Positions 1 through 8,017 of a DNA stretch of 44,070 bases are shown here, piece by piece (positions within the stretch are counted from its first letter, which is position 1; each line of letters opens with the position of its first letter). The DNA is from CAYFXE01 sp964347035. GTDB taxonomy: Bacteria; Acidobacteriota; Aminicenantia; Aminicenantales; Aminicenantaceae. A program made the translations under genes and the position numbers. Under the pieces are notes generated by a model, which was given only the letters and a program-made list of their open reading frames with translations, searched no databases and had not been told where the DNA came from. Location of the stretch: the NCBI GenBank assembly GCA_964347035.1, contig CAYFXE010000025.1, positions 1 through 44,070 on the forward strand, given 5' to 3'.

Positions 1-477
1 TACAAATTGCATGCCGCAAGCTTCAGATTAACCGGGCTCTACGGACCTCGACAGCTTGGGGGAGAAGATCATGGCTGGGTTGCTAATTTTTCCATAAGAG
101 CCTTGATGGGTTGGCCGATAAGAATATTTGGAACAGGGAAGCAGCTCAGAGATATATTATATGCAACAGATGTCGTTCGCGCCTTCCATGCATTCTACGA
201 ACGGGGAAAGCCAGGAATTTATAATATAGGCGGCGGTGTCGACTATTCCATATCTCTGCTTGAATGCATCGACCTGATCGGTGAGATAGTCGACAGAAAG
301 CTTGAAGTCAGGTTTGAGGAAGAGAGACATGGTGATTTATTATACTTTATCTGTGATATAGACAAAGCAGAAAAGGAATTACACTGGAAACCTGAAGTGC
401 CTCCAAGGGAGGGGGTCTCGAGATTAATCGATTGGATTGATCAAGAGAAAAATATATTTAGGAAGGACATAGAATGA
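1..477 (+). CDS. NAD-dependent epimerase (CDP-tyvelose 2-epimerase-like), 3' part
   Basis: This is the C-terminal part of an extended short-chain dehydrogenase/reductase acting on a nucleotide sugar. The frame is open from the first base, so the N-terminal Rossmann half with the NAD-binding glycine motif lies outside the window. Visible family marks are FRLTGLYGPRQ, just after the active-site helix, the substrate-loop segment GNGKQ-like FGTGKQLRDILYATDVV, and YNIGGG near residue 75. The RQ...DHGW segment and QLRD pattern recall CDP-paratose/tyvelose 2-epimerases more than UDP-glucose 4-epimerases, by memory of the family. It overlaps the next gene by 4 bases (ATGA), so the two are translationally coupled. 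Role: probably making a deoxysugar precursor for surface polysaccharide in the cytoplasm. The exact substrate cannot be told from this fragment. Confidence 0.85.
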   Translation, partial: YKLHAASFRLTGLYGPRQLGGEDHGWVANFSIRALMGWPIRIFGTGKQLRDILYATDVVRAFHAFYERGKPGIYNIGGGVDYSISLLECIDLIGEIVDRKLEVRFEEERHGDLLYFICDIDKAEKELHWKPEVPPREGVSRLIDWIDQEKNIFRKDIE

Positions 478-1202
478 AAGCAATCATACTGGCAGCAGGC
501 AGAGGGAAAAGATTAGAAGGAATATCGAAGCCAATCAATAAATGTATGCTTAAATTCAACGGTAAAAACCTCATTCACTACAGTCTTGAATCCGCAAGAT
601 TAAGTGGTGTTGATGAAATTTTAATCGTGGTGGGTTACCGCGCTGAAGACATCATTAATGCCTACGGCATAGAATATAAAAATATTCGAATACGATATGT
701 CATTCAGGAAGAACTCCGAGGCCTTGTTCATGCAATCGAACAATGCCAAGATGCCTTGGAAGGGGATGATTTTGTTTTATTTTTGGCGGATGAAATCTTA
801 ATCGATCCTAAGCCCAAAACGATGATAGAGACGTTCAAGAAGGAGAAGCTGTTTGTCATGTGTGGAGTAACAAAAGTCGAAGATCCAAATCAGATCAAAA
901 AGACATATTCTGTCATTTACAATCCAGAAGATAACAGAATATACAGATTGATTGAGAAGCCGAGAAAACCTGTTAATCATATCATGGGTACAGGGAATTG
1001 TATTTTTAGGAATCAAATATTTGAATATATTCCTTATACACCGATCAATCAAACAAGGAAGGAAAAAGAGCTTCCAGATTTAATTCAATGTGCCATTGAT
1101 GACGGCAACCCTGTCAAGCTTTTCTTCATCGGGGCTAAATACGTGAATATTAATACTCCTGATGATATAGAGATAGGAGAAAGACTGTTTAAGAAGGCCT
1201 GA
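474..1202 (+). CDS. Sugar nucleotidyltransferase (NTP_transferase family)
   Basis: A 242-residue GT-A-fold nucleotidyltransferase, expected to join a sugar-1-phosphate (or similar phosphate) to an NTP. The N-terminus MKAIILAAGRGKRL is the nucleotide-binding loop, followed by a KPINKCML segment in place of the usual KPL/KPMV. LFLADEILID near residue 105 sits where the metal-binding Asp of the family is found, and EKPRKP near residue 163 matches the conserved EKP motif. The length fits short glucose-1-phosphate cytidylyl/thymidylyl-type enzymes. The start ATG overlaps the stop of the epimerase gene by 4 bases, and the glycosyltransferase gene follows 4 bases later, so the three form one operon for a surface glycan. 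Which NTP and sugar are used is not visible. Confidence 0.85.
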   Translation: MKAIILAAGRGKRLEGISKPINKCMLKFNGKNLIHYSLESARLSGVDEILIVVGYRAEDIINAYGIEYKNIRIRYVIQEELRGLVHAIEQCQDALEGDDFVLFLADEILIDPKPKTMIETFKKEKLFVMCGVTKVEDPNQIKKTYSVIYNPEDNRIYRLIEKPRKPVNHIMGTGNCIFRNQIFEYIPYTPINQTRKEKELPDLIQCAIDDGNPVKLFFIGAKYVNINTPDDIEIGERLFKKA

Positions 1203-1206
1203 ATCT

Positions 1207-1902
1207 TTGGAAAAAATGTGCAACTATCTAGTGATAATCCCCGCTTACAACGAAGAGAAAACTATTGAAGAAGTCATTTTAAGAGCGAGAAAATATGCAG
1301 ACGTTTGTGTCATTAATGATAACAGCCAAGATGCTACTCCTGAGATACTTGCTCGTATAAACGGTATCCACGTTATACACCACGAAGAAAACACCCATCT
1401 TCCGGGATGTATTCTAGATGGAATGAAATATGCCCATGAAAAAGGATACAAATATGCGATTACGATGGATGCCGGATTAAGCCATAACCCTGATGAGATC
1501 CCTCTGTTCATGAATCATCAACAGGCGGATCTTGTGATTGGCGTTCGAACACAAAAAGTCAATACTCCTTTGCTCAGAAGGATACTCAGCAAAGGTGGCA
1601 ATTTAGTCTATAATTTTAGTCTTGATTTCCCAAAGAGTCTTTTCAAAAAAAGGTATTATGAAGATATCACATCAGGTTTTAGGCGTTATTCTGATAGAGC
1701 TATGAGGCTTCTGTTGTCGAAAGAAATCAAAAGCAAATCCTTCGATATTTTGTTTGAGACAACCATGTACATATATAAGAACAGGTTAACCATATCTGAA
1801 GTGCCCATTACCTATAATTTCTCCACAAGTTCTCTTAATAAGAGAGTCGTTAGAGATTGCGTAAGGATGTGTATTAATACTTTATTAAAGCCTAGAAGGT
1901 AA
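1207..1902 (+). CDS. Glycosyltransferase family 2
   Basis: A 231-residue GT-A glycosyltransferase of the dolichol-phosphate-mannose-synthase-like type. The N-terminal LVIIPAYNEEKTIEEVI is the hallmark of GT2 enzymes, VINDNSQD follows as the nucleotide-binding acidic motif, and AITMDAGLSHNP carries the catalytic-region Asp. SGFRRYS near residue 158 matches the SGFR motif of DPM1-like enzymes. No C-terminal membrane helices are present, so it is a soluble or peripheral enzyme. The start is uncertain. TTG at 1207 has AAGAAGG 8 bases upstream, whereas ATG at 1216 would give MCNYLVIIP but has only a poor ribosome site. It is the last gene of the sugar operon and converges on the gene ending at 1948. 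Confidence 0.85.
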   Translation: MEKMCNYLVIIPAYNEEKTIEEVILRARKYADVCVINDNSQDATPEILARINGIHVIHHEENTHLPGCILDGMKYAHEKGYKYAITMDAGLSHNPDEIPLFMNHQQADLVIGVRTQKVNTPLLRRILSKGGNLVYNFSLDFPKSLFKKRYYEDITSGFRRYSDRAMRLLLSKEIKSKSFDILFETTMYIYKNRLTISEVPITYNFSTSSLNKRVVRDCVRMCINTLLKPRR

Positions 1903-1919
1903 GCGATTATAGGGGGGCT

Positions 1920-1941
1920 AAAAAAGGATATTTTGGTCCTT
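1920..1941 (-). terminator. Weak intrinsic terminator for the gene ending at 1948
   Basis: Read on the minus strand, a short stem AAGGA/TCCTT with an 8-base loop is followed by six T residues (six A at 1920-1925 on the plus strand). The stem is only 5 base pairs and AT-rich, so termination would be inefficient. Its place just after the minus-strand gene supports the call. Confidence 0.35.
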
Positions 1942-1947
1942 ATGGAC

Positions 1948-3999
1948 TTAGAATAAAAGCAACAATCCTAAATCAAAGGTGAAGAAATAATTCTGGATAG
2001 GCCAATCCAGTTTGGTGAAGTTATAGGAGAGACCCAAGGCTCCGTTCAATCCGACATGGCCGACTCGAAATTCTATACCTGATAGGAAAGAAGGACCCCA
2101 GAGAGTTTTTTGTTTGTAGTCCAAGACGAAAGTGTAGTTCCAGATTCCCTTGATGATCTGGGCGGCCTCGACACCAATCCCCCCATACCGTACATCCAGA
2201 TAGACATGGATAGGATCGGCATTCAGAGGAAGATAGTACTTGATCCCACTGTTAAAAAGGATGACGTTTTTGACCCAATCATGGGGACTGTAGATATAGG
2301 TGGAGGGATAATAGCCAACTCCTCCGTGAATTGAGATCCCTGCCTTGGTGTTGAACTGGAGAAATCCCCCAACGCCGCCTAAAGATTGACCGTACCCCAA
2401 TCCTAAGGTGATCCATCGGAAATCTTTCCTCTCTTGCTTTTTTTGAACTAGCAGGGAATTGACTTCGATTTTCTGTAGAGGCTTCTCCATCTTCGGCTTT
2501 TTCTGTTTTAATCTATGGACAACCTCCGTTGTTTTCGCTGAGGCCGGTTGGATCCTCGAGCGACTCTCTTCTTTAATCTCAGGAAGGGTCTTCTTTATCT
2601 GAGGTTCGAGAGTCTTCTTGTAAGCAAAAACCTCCACATCAACTAAAGCTTCCACCAACAGCCTTTCTTGATCCCCTTTCTCATCTAGCCATGCCTGAAC
2701 CATCCAGAACGAATTCCCCCTGTTCTCTAGAAGAGGAGTCGATGTTAATCTCTCTTCAACCCTTATCCCTTCCGTGGTATTTTTTTGCCTTTCGAATGCT
2801 GTGACTTTCTTCTCGGGAAAAGCTATCATACTGGGTATTGGGTTGACTCGCAATTCCACTGGTGGCTCGATTATCCTTTGGAAGGGCACCTTTTCCATTT
2901 TTGAAGAAGCGCTCGAGGTCAGCTCATCGACTTTGGCTCTTTTTGATCCCTGTCTGGGGACTAAGAACACACCGTTACTTCTTTCCAGAATTGGAGTTGT
3001 AGAAAGTTCTTCGATAGGTTCGGATTTTGCCTTAGGCTCTGGAAAGGCCAAGATCTCTTTTGTTGGTGAGGCGCTGACATTGAATATTTTTTTGACCTTG
3101 AGCTCAACGGGTGAATCAATCGTGGTGATAAAAGCGGCCGCCTCTCTTGTTGGAGTCACCTGCTCGAGTAGGGCGCTCCAATTTTGTAAGTTTTCTTCAT
3201 CTTTAAATCTTCGATGAAAATTAGTTCCCTCCGTGAGGAGAGGGGTTAGGGAAAGTTCTTCTTCCCTACGGAGAGGTGCTGTTTCTTTTTTCCTCCGAAA
3301 AGGAAAGACTTCCTTGCTCGGCTCAGGATCGATCTGAAATCTCTCCTTTACTTTAATCTCTACAGGAGGCTCAATCGTTTCTTGGAATAAATTTCCCTCA
3401 ATCTTGGAAAACGAGAGATCGGCAAGACCACTCCTTTCTTCAATCTCCACAAGCCTCTTCGATATCTCTTTAAAGTGTCGAGTTTTTATCGTGGACGACG
3501 CCCGAATCTGGAGATGTTCGTAACCTTCGACACTCTTTAACGGAACTAATCCATCCTTCCTTAGAGGAGTCGTCAATAGCTCTTCATCTACAGTTATTTC
3601 TGGAGTATTTTCCTCCTGTCCCAGCTCTAAAATTATTTCTACAGGTCGGATTGGTAAAGCCTGAACTCTATCTTCTGTTCTGACTGACGTCTCCCCTCCT
3701 GTAAACCCCTTAAAATTCTTCGCGGCCACGACCATCGAGTCCTGGATAAAACCGCTCACCCTGCCCTTTCTCTGCTCTGAAAAAAACAAGATGTAATACC
3801 ATTTCTTCCGTACCTTTCCCTTCTGAAACAGAGTGAGACTTGTGCCTTTTCCGATGGTTTCAATCCGATAGCTGTTGTGATCAGGTTCTGCATAGACATC
3901 AGCTTTATCGGCAATAACTCTCAACTCATTCCCACGGGATAAACCTAGAGAGACAAATATTACGGCGAATCCGAGAAAAAAGTGCAGACTTCTTTTCAT
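1948..3999 (-). CDS. Exported SH3-domain protein with C-terminal beta-barrel and internal repeats
   Basis: A 683-residue envelope protein not recognised as a named family. Residues 1-23 form a signal peptide. Residues 25-95 look like a bacterial SH3 domain (LRVIADKADVYAEPD...GKVRKKWYYI...GFIQD). Residues 115-455 are charged, low in structure and contain about four degenerate copies of an 85-residue unit with a PVExxV motif (near 119, 212, 297, 380) and a TTPLL-like motif (near 144, 252, 335, 421). Residues 525-683 alternate polar and hydrophobic residues with many Gly and Tyr, as in a small outer-membrane beta-barrel, and the chain ends in LLLLF, a typical barrel C-terminal aromatic residue. 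This suggests a periplasmic linker tethered to an outer-membrane anchor, with SH3 perhaps binding peptidoglycan. Function unknown. Confidence 0.8.
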   Translation of the reverse strand: MKRSLHFFLGFAVIFVSLGLSRGNELRVIADKADVYAEPDHNSYRIETIGKGTSLTLFQKGKVRKKWYYILFFSEQRKGRVSGFIQDSMVVAAKNFKGFTGGETSVRTEDRVQALPIRPVEIILELGQEENTPEITVDEELLTTPLRKDGLVPLKSVEGYEHLQIRASSTIKTRHFKEISKRLVEIEERSGLADLSFSKIEGNLFQETIEPPVEIKVKERFQIDPEPSKEVFPFRRKKETAPLRREEELSLTPLLTEGTNFHRRFKDEENLQNWSALLEQVTPTREAAAFITTIDSPVELKVKKIFNVSASPTKEILAFPEPKAKSEPIEELSTTPILERSNGVFLVPRQGSKRAKVDELTSSASSKMEKVPFQRIIEPPVELRVNPIPSMIAFPEKKVTAFERQKNTTEGIRVEERLTSTPLLENRGNSFWMVQAWLDEKGDQERLLVEALVDVEVFAYKKTLEPQIKKTLPEIKEESRSRIQPASAKTTEVVHRLKQKKPKMEKPLQKIEVNSLLVQKKQERKDFRWITLGLGYGQSLGGVGGFLQFNTKAGISIHGGVGYYPSTYIYSPHDWVKNVILFNSGIKYYLPLNADPIHVYLDVRYGGIGVEAAQIIKGIWNYTFVLDYKQKTLWGPSFLSGIEFRVGHVGLNGALGLSYNFTKLDWPIQNYFFTFDLGLLLLF

Positions 4000-4234
4000 G
4001 CTTGTACAGATATTGTGTAATATAAGTTTAAAAACTGATCAATCGCCTCTCCAGGTGAAAACAGAGGTGATATTCTCCTTCCCTGAATCACCTCATGAGA
4101 TGAGGCCCTTCATTCTCTATCCAAAGAACTTTTGATTTGGATATTGCAGGTCTTTCCGTAAGATACGATTGACATCTCTTCCGGCTGACAACAAAAATTG
4201 CCTGTTTCTTGGAATACATTTTTGACCAAGTTTG

Positions 4235-4243
4235 TGGTAAAAT
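4235..4243 (+). promoter_or_regulatory. Extended -10 promoter for the DAK2-DegV gene
   Basis: TGG followed by TAAAAT matches the TGn-extended -10 pattern. No good -35 lies 17 bases upstream. It would start transcription near 4250, leaving a 40-base leader with AAAAAAGG before the TTG at 4290. This agrees with choosing that start. Confidence 0.3.
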
Positions 4244-4289
4244 AGTTCAGCCTTCTTCCAAATCATATGTGTTTAAAAAAGGTAATCTG

Positions 4290-6083
4290 TTGAAAATCAG
4301 CTATCTAGACGGCAGTCGGTTGTATAACGCCTTTCTTGCCGGAGGAAATGCCGTCATAGAAGATAAGGACTATCTCAATAAAATCAACGTCTTTCCTATC
4401 CCCGATGCGGATACCGGTACAAATCTGGCCTCTACGATGAGATCGATTGCCGAAGAGGCCAAACCTTACCGATCTCTTAAAAAAACTCTCCATTCCATAG
4501 CCGATGCAGCTCTACTCGGAGCCCGAGGTAATTCGGGGATTATCTTTGCCCAGTTCCTTTACGGATTCTGCCATGAGATGCAAAATGACAATGGCGACAT
4601 GAAAATCTCCACGATGACTTTTGGCAAAAACATCAGAAATGCTGTCAGCTATGCATACAAGTCTCTCGTGACTCCTGTCGAAGGGACGATGCTGACCGTT
4701 ATTAAGGATTGGGCTGAAGCCATCTATGAGAAGAGAAAAAGAACCAGCGATTTCGCCGAACTCCTCTCTGATTCTCTCCAAGCAGCCCGGACTTCCTTGA
4801 AAGAGACACCAAAAAAGCTTGCCGTCTTGGCTAAAGCAGGAGTTGTTGACGCCGGAGCTAAAGGATTTGTGGATTTTCTGGAAGGGATTGTCCAGTTCAT
4901 CATGAGTGGCAAACTCAGGAAGATCCCAAAGTTTCACACCGAGGACAAAGACCAAGAAATACAACAAAATTTTCATTCCTTCAAAGAGAGGATTCAAAAC
5001 AGGTATTGTGCAGAAGCCTTGATGGTGAATGACAAAATGCCTTTGGACAGGCTGCGCTCAGATATTTCGCCTTTCGGTGATTCGGTCATCGTGGCTGGCT
5101 CAGACACGAAAGCTAGAGTTCATATTCATACGGACGCCCCCGCAGATTTATTCTATAAGATCAAAGATTACGGAGATTTTGTCCAGTTAAAAATCGATGA
5201 TATGCAGAAGCAGTATGAAGTAGCTCATAAAAGAAGGGCCAGGATTGCCCTGGTTACAGATTCTGCCTGTGATTTGCCTCAAGAGCTTATCGACAAATAT
5301 CAGATCCATGTTGTCCCCTTTTATGTGCACTTCGGCAATAGTCTTTTTTTGGATAAGCTCTCTATAACACCTGAGCAGCTCTATACCATGCTCCGCACAC
5401 GAAAAGATTTTCCCAAAAGTGCCCAACCCAACGTCAAGACCATCGAAAACCTCTTCTCCTTTCTCGCCAGTCATTACGAATCCATTATCATGGTGACTGT
5501 CTCGAGCGGTTTGAGCGGTATGAACCAGACATCCCAGAATCTTGCAAAAAAAATGACGGGGAAAAATATCCAGGTCATCGATTCAAGAAACCTATCCGTT
5601 ACCCAAGGACTCCTTGTCCTTCGCATGGCAGAGGCGATTGAACAAGGACGAACGCTCGAGGATATTGTCCGATTAACGGAAGAGTGGATTCCTAAGCTAA
5701 AGATTTTGGTCGATGTCCAAACAATGAAATATCTTGTCAGAGGCGGCCGGGTGAAGCCGATGAAGGGGCTTGTGGCCAAAATCTTGAATATAAAACCCAT
5801 CCTGTCCATAAGCCAGGAAGGAAAGGCTACGAATTTCGGAAAATCATTCAGCCGCCGGGGCAACATGAAAAAAATTCTCAGAAACCTTCGCCAGATGTAC
5901 GAGGAAGGAGAGTTCTGGAAGTATGCGATCGTCCATGCCCAAAACCGTCCGCGAGCTGAACTCTATGCTCAAGAAATAAAAGAAATGATCCAAGAGGAGC
6001 CCGCCTTCATCATCGACGTCTCTCCTGTTCTAGGTGTGCATACGGGTATCGGCACGTTAGGCATCGCTTTTATGTATAAATAA
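4290..6083 (+). CDS. DAK2 (DhaL-like) / DegV fusion, fatty-acid kinase-like protein
   Basis: The protein joins a DAK2 kinase-type domain (about residues 1-205) to a DegV domain (about 310-597). NVFPIPDADTGTNLASTM carries the Asp cluster that binds metal-ADP in DhaL/DAK2 proteins, and GARGNSGI is the second conserved stretch. The DegV part begins ALVTDSACDLP and has the lipid-binding SSGLSGMNQ motif. Known relatives (FakA and FakB) phosphorylate fatty acids: the kinase has DAK2 and the DegV protein presents the acyl chain. A fusion would combine both jobs, but the activity here is inferred. The frame is open upstream to 4209, yet the TTG at 4290 has AAAAAAGG 7 bases ahead and gives a family-like N-terminus (MKISYLDGSRLYNAF). 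About 597 residues. Confidence 0.85.
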   Translation: MKISYLDGSRLYNAFLAGGNAVIEDKDYLNKINVFPIPDADTGTNLASTMRSIAEEAKPYRSLKKTLHSIADAALLGARGNSGIIFAQFLYGFCHEMQNDNGDMKISTMTFGKNIRNAVSYAYKSLVTPVEGTMLTVIKDWAEAIYEKRKRTSDFAELLSDSLQAARTSLKETPKKLAVLAKAGVVDAGAKGFVDFLEGIVQFIMSGKLRKIPKFHTEDKDQEIQQNFHSFKERIQNRYCAEALMVNDKMPLDRLRSDISPFGDSVIVAGSDTKARVHIHTDAPADLFYKIKDYGDFVQLKIDDMQKQYEVAHKRRARIALVTDSACDLPQELIDKYQIHVVPFYVHFGNSLFLDKLSITPEQLYTMLRTRKDFPKSAQPNVKTIENLFSFLASHYESIIMVTVSSGLSGMNQTSQNLAKKMTGKNIQVIDSRNLSVTQGLLVLRMAEAIEQGRTLEDIVRLTEEWIPKLKILVDVQTMKYLVRGGRVKPMKGLVAKILNIKPILSISQEGKATNFGKSFSRRGNMKKILRNLRQMYEEGEFWKYAIVHAQNRPRAELYAQEIKEMIQEEPAFIIDVSPVLGVHTGIGTLGIAFMYK

Positions 6084-6147
6084 AATTTCTGAAGGGGATC
6101 TCAGTTCCCTCAATCAGGATTCCAGATTAATCCCAATCGAGATCAAC

Positions 6148-6918
6148 ATGATTGAATACATCATTTATGCAGCTATTTCGATCTTTCTTTATATGCATAT
6201 CGTCTTTGTTCTTGCTCTTATCAAGAAAGATAACTCCATCATCGACACTGCTTGGGGATTGGGCTTTATTCTGGTCGCTGCGGTAGCCCTCTTCCTTGAG
6301 GCTGGAACCACAAGCCTTCAGATTCTCGTCTCCCTTCTTGTCCTCGTGTGGGGGCTCCGCCTGGCTATTCATGTCTTTTTTCGAAACAAGGGAAGAGGGG
6401 AAGACTGGCGGTATGCCAATTGGCGGAAAGAATGGGGGAAATGGTTTTTCGTGAGGGCTTACCTTCAGGTTTTCCTCCTCCAGGGTTTTCTGCTTCTCGT
6501 CATCTCCTACCCCATCATTCTCGTGAACTTTACCCAGCCAGGAAATCTAGGCCTACTAGCCATAATCGGCACTATGCTCTGGACTGTGGGGTTCTTTTTT
6601 GAATCGGTAGGCGACTACCAGCTTCTCCGGTTCAAACGCCATCCAGAGAACAAAGGGAAGCTGATGACCCAAGGTCTGTGGAAATACACCCGTCATCCCA
6701 ACTATTTTGGGGAATGTGTGATGTGGTGGGGTATCTTCCTCATCGCTCTTTCGGTCCCCAAAGGCTGGACGAGCATCATCAGTCCCCTTCTCATTACTTT
6801 CCTTCTCTTGCGTGTTTCCGGTGTCGTGATGTTGGAAGCAAAATACAAGAAGGACAAAGAATTTATGGAATATGCTAGGCACACCAATGCCTTTATTCCC
6901 TGGATTCCGAAGAAATAA
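6148..6918 (+). CDS. DUF1295 integral membrane protein (steroid 5-alpha-reductase-like)
   Basis: A 256-residue polytopic membrane protein with about six or seven hydrophobic helices. NSIIDTAWGLGF near residue 29, RGEDWRYANWRKEWG near 85 and the C-terminal GLWKYTRHPNYFGE near 179 are the conserved blocks of DUF1295, a branch of the steroid 5-alpha-reductase / isoprenylcysteine methyltransferase superfamily. The family is thought to be NADPH-dependent lipid reductases, but no substrate is known for bacterial members. It lies 64 bases after the DAK2-DegV gene on the same strand, so both may share a transcript with a possible lipid link. A weak GAGAT precedes the start ATG. It converges on the permease gene ending at 7015. 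Confidence 0.88.
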   Translation: MIEYIIYAAISIFLYMHIVFVLALIKKDNSIIDTAWGLGFILVAAVALFLEAGTTSLQILVSLLVLVWGLRLAIHVFFRNKGRGEDWRYANWRKEWGKWFFVRAYLQVFLLQGFLLLVISYPIILVNFTQPGNLGLLAIIGTMLWTVGFFFESVGDYQLLRFKRHPENKGKLMTQGLWKYTRHPNYFGECVMWWGIFLIALSVPKGWTSIISPLLITFLLLRVSGVVMLEAKYKKDKEFMEYARHTNAFIPWIPKK

Positions 6919-7014
6919 GTTCAGGGGAAATTCTGCGTGTTTTCGAAGCACTCAGCCTGACCATATCATTCTCTACATCACGGGTTTGGAAATGCTACCA
7001 GAATCCTAGAGTGC

Positions 7015-7761
7015 TCAAAACAGACCGAACAACTTCAAAGCCATGATCGTGATGGCCACGGCCAGGATGATCCGGATAACCCTCTCACCTCCCTTAACCG
7101 CAGCCTTAGCCCCCCACCAGGCGCCGAAAGAATTCCCAGCCGCAAGCACCAATCCATACTTCCAATTGACATTTCCCGTCCAGGCAAAGACCACTAGGGC
7201 CGGTAAGGTGTAGATGAGGATGATGAACACCTTGTGCATGTTGACAATCACGAGATCGACTCTAAGGAAATGATACAAGGCTGCCATGAAAAAAAATCCG
7301 ACACCAATCTGAAGAAAGCCTCCGTAGAACCCGATGCCGATGAGAGCCGGGTATATAAGCCAGTGAGCCTTTTCACCTTGACTACCCTCTCTTTCTCCGT
7401 ATGAACGGGAGATAAACATGGAAAACACGATAAAAATCAACACACCGCCCACGATGCGTTGGAAGAGAAGATCACTGATGCGCGATGCCACTAAGGCCCC
7501 AATCATCGCTCCAGGGAGCGTAAGGAGCGAAAGTTGTGAGCTTCTTTTGAATTGATGGACCTTTTGCTGGCGGAATGAGGCCACAGCGAAGATATTCTGG
7601 ATGAAGATCGCCACCCGGTTGGTGCCGTTGGCCAGCGACCCTTCCAACCCCATGAATATCAACGCTGGGAGGGTGAGGCTTGAGCCGCCACCGGCATTGA
7701 CGTTTATAAACCCGGCTATACACCCGACGACGAAGAGAAGGATAAGATGCTGGATTTCCAT
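7015..7761 (-). CDS. TauE/SafE (TSUP) family permease
   Basis: A 248-residue inner-membrane protein with seven or eight hydrophobic helices. The N-terminal block FVVGCIAGFINVNAGGGSS and the matching NGTNRVAIFIQN segment are diagnostic of the TSUP (DUF81) family, and the second internal half has GFYGGFLQIGVGFF, the usual inverted copy. Family members export sulfite, sulfoacetate or related organic anions, but the substrate cannot be read from the sequence. No clear Shine-Dalgarno sequence precedes the ATG at 7761. It is divergent from the M48 peptidase gene, with a 256-base gap that holds a perfect inverted repeat. There is no adjacent sulfur-metabolism gene; the nearest sulfur-relay-like gene is the DsrE relic 20 kb away. 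Confidence 0.88.
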   Translation of the reverse strand: MEIQHLILLFVVGCIAGFINVNAGGGSSLTLPALIFMGLEGSLANGTNRVAIFIQNIFAVASFRQQKVHQFKRSSQLSLLTLPGAMIGALVASRISDLLFQRIVGGVLIFIVFSMFISRSYGEREGSQGEKAHWLIYPALIGIGFYGGFLQIGVGFFFMAALYHFLRVDLVIVNMHKVFIILIYTLPALVVFAWTGNVNWKYGLVLAAGNSFGAWWGAKAAVKGGERVIRIILAVAITIMALKLFGLF

Positions 7762-7857
7762 CAGGTTTGGCCGTCTTTCGATGAAATATCAATTCAGAAT
7801 CATAGTGTTCTCACTAAAAAAAGGCAACCTCAAAGTTTTTCAAGTGTTGATGCTGGA

Positions 7858-7930
7858 GTCAGGCCTTCTCATCCGGATGCGCTGTGTCTCTACAATTACC
7901 CGAGGAAAAAACCTTGGGATAAGGCCTGAC
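7858..7930. repeat. Inverted repeat with GTCAGGCCTT arms
   Basis: GTCAGGCCTT at 7858-7867 is exactly complementary to 7921-7930, with a 53-base loop containing the palindrome ATCCGGAT. Read on the minus strand the right arm is GGGTCAGGCCTT, close to the GGGGTCAGACCTT arms of the element at 35268-35366. It fills the gap between the divergent permease and peptidase genes, and the rest of that gap shows nothing I can name. Confidence 0.6.
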
Positions 7931-8017
7931 CCAGCTCTCCTCTTAAGCTTCGTGGAGAGACCTGTTTACAATGGCTGGGGAATGGGTTTTAATAAAATCA
8001 TAAAGGACATGCTGACG

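Noticed and set aside
4512..4997. Open frame of 161 codons on the minus strand
   Set aside because: It is opposite the DAK2 domain and has no ribosome site or family motif.
6948..7014. AGCACTC/GAGTGCT inverted repeat between convergent genes at 6918 and 7015
   Set aside because: Arms of 7 bases at about 50 bases apart are expected often by chance, and no U-tract or repeat relation supports a function.
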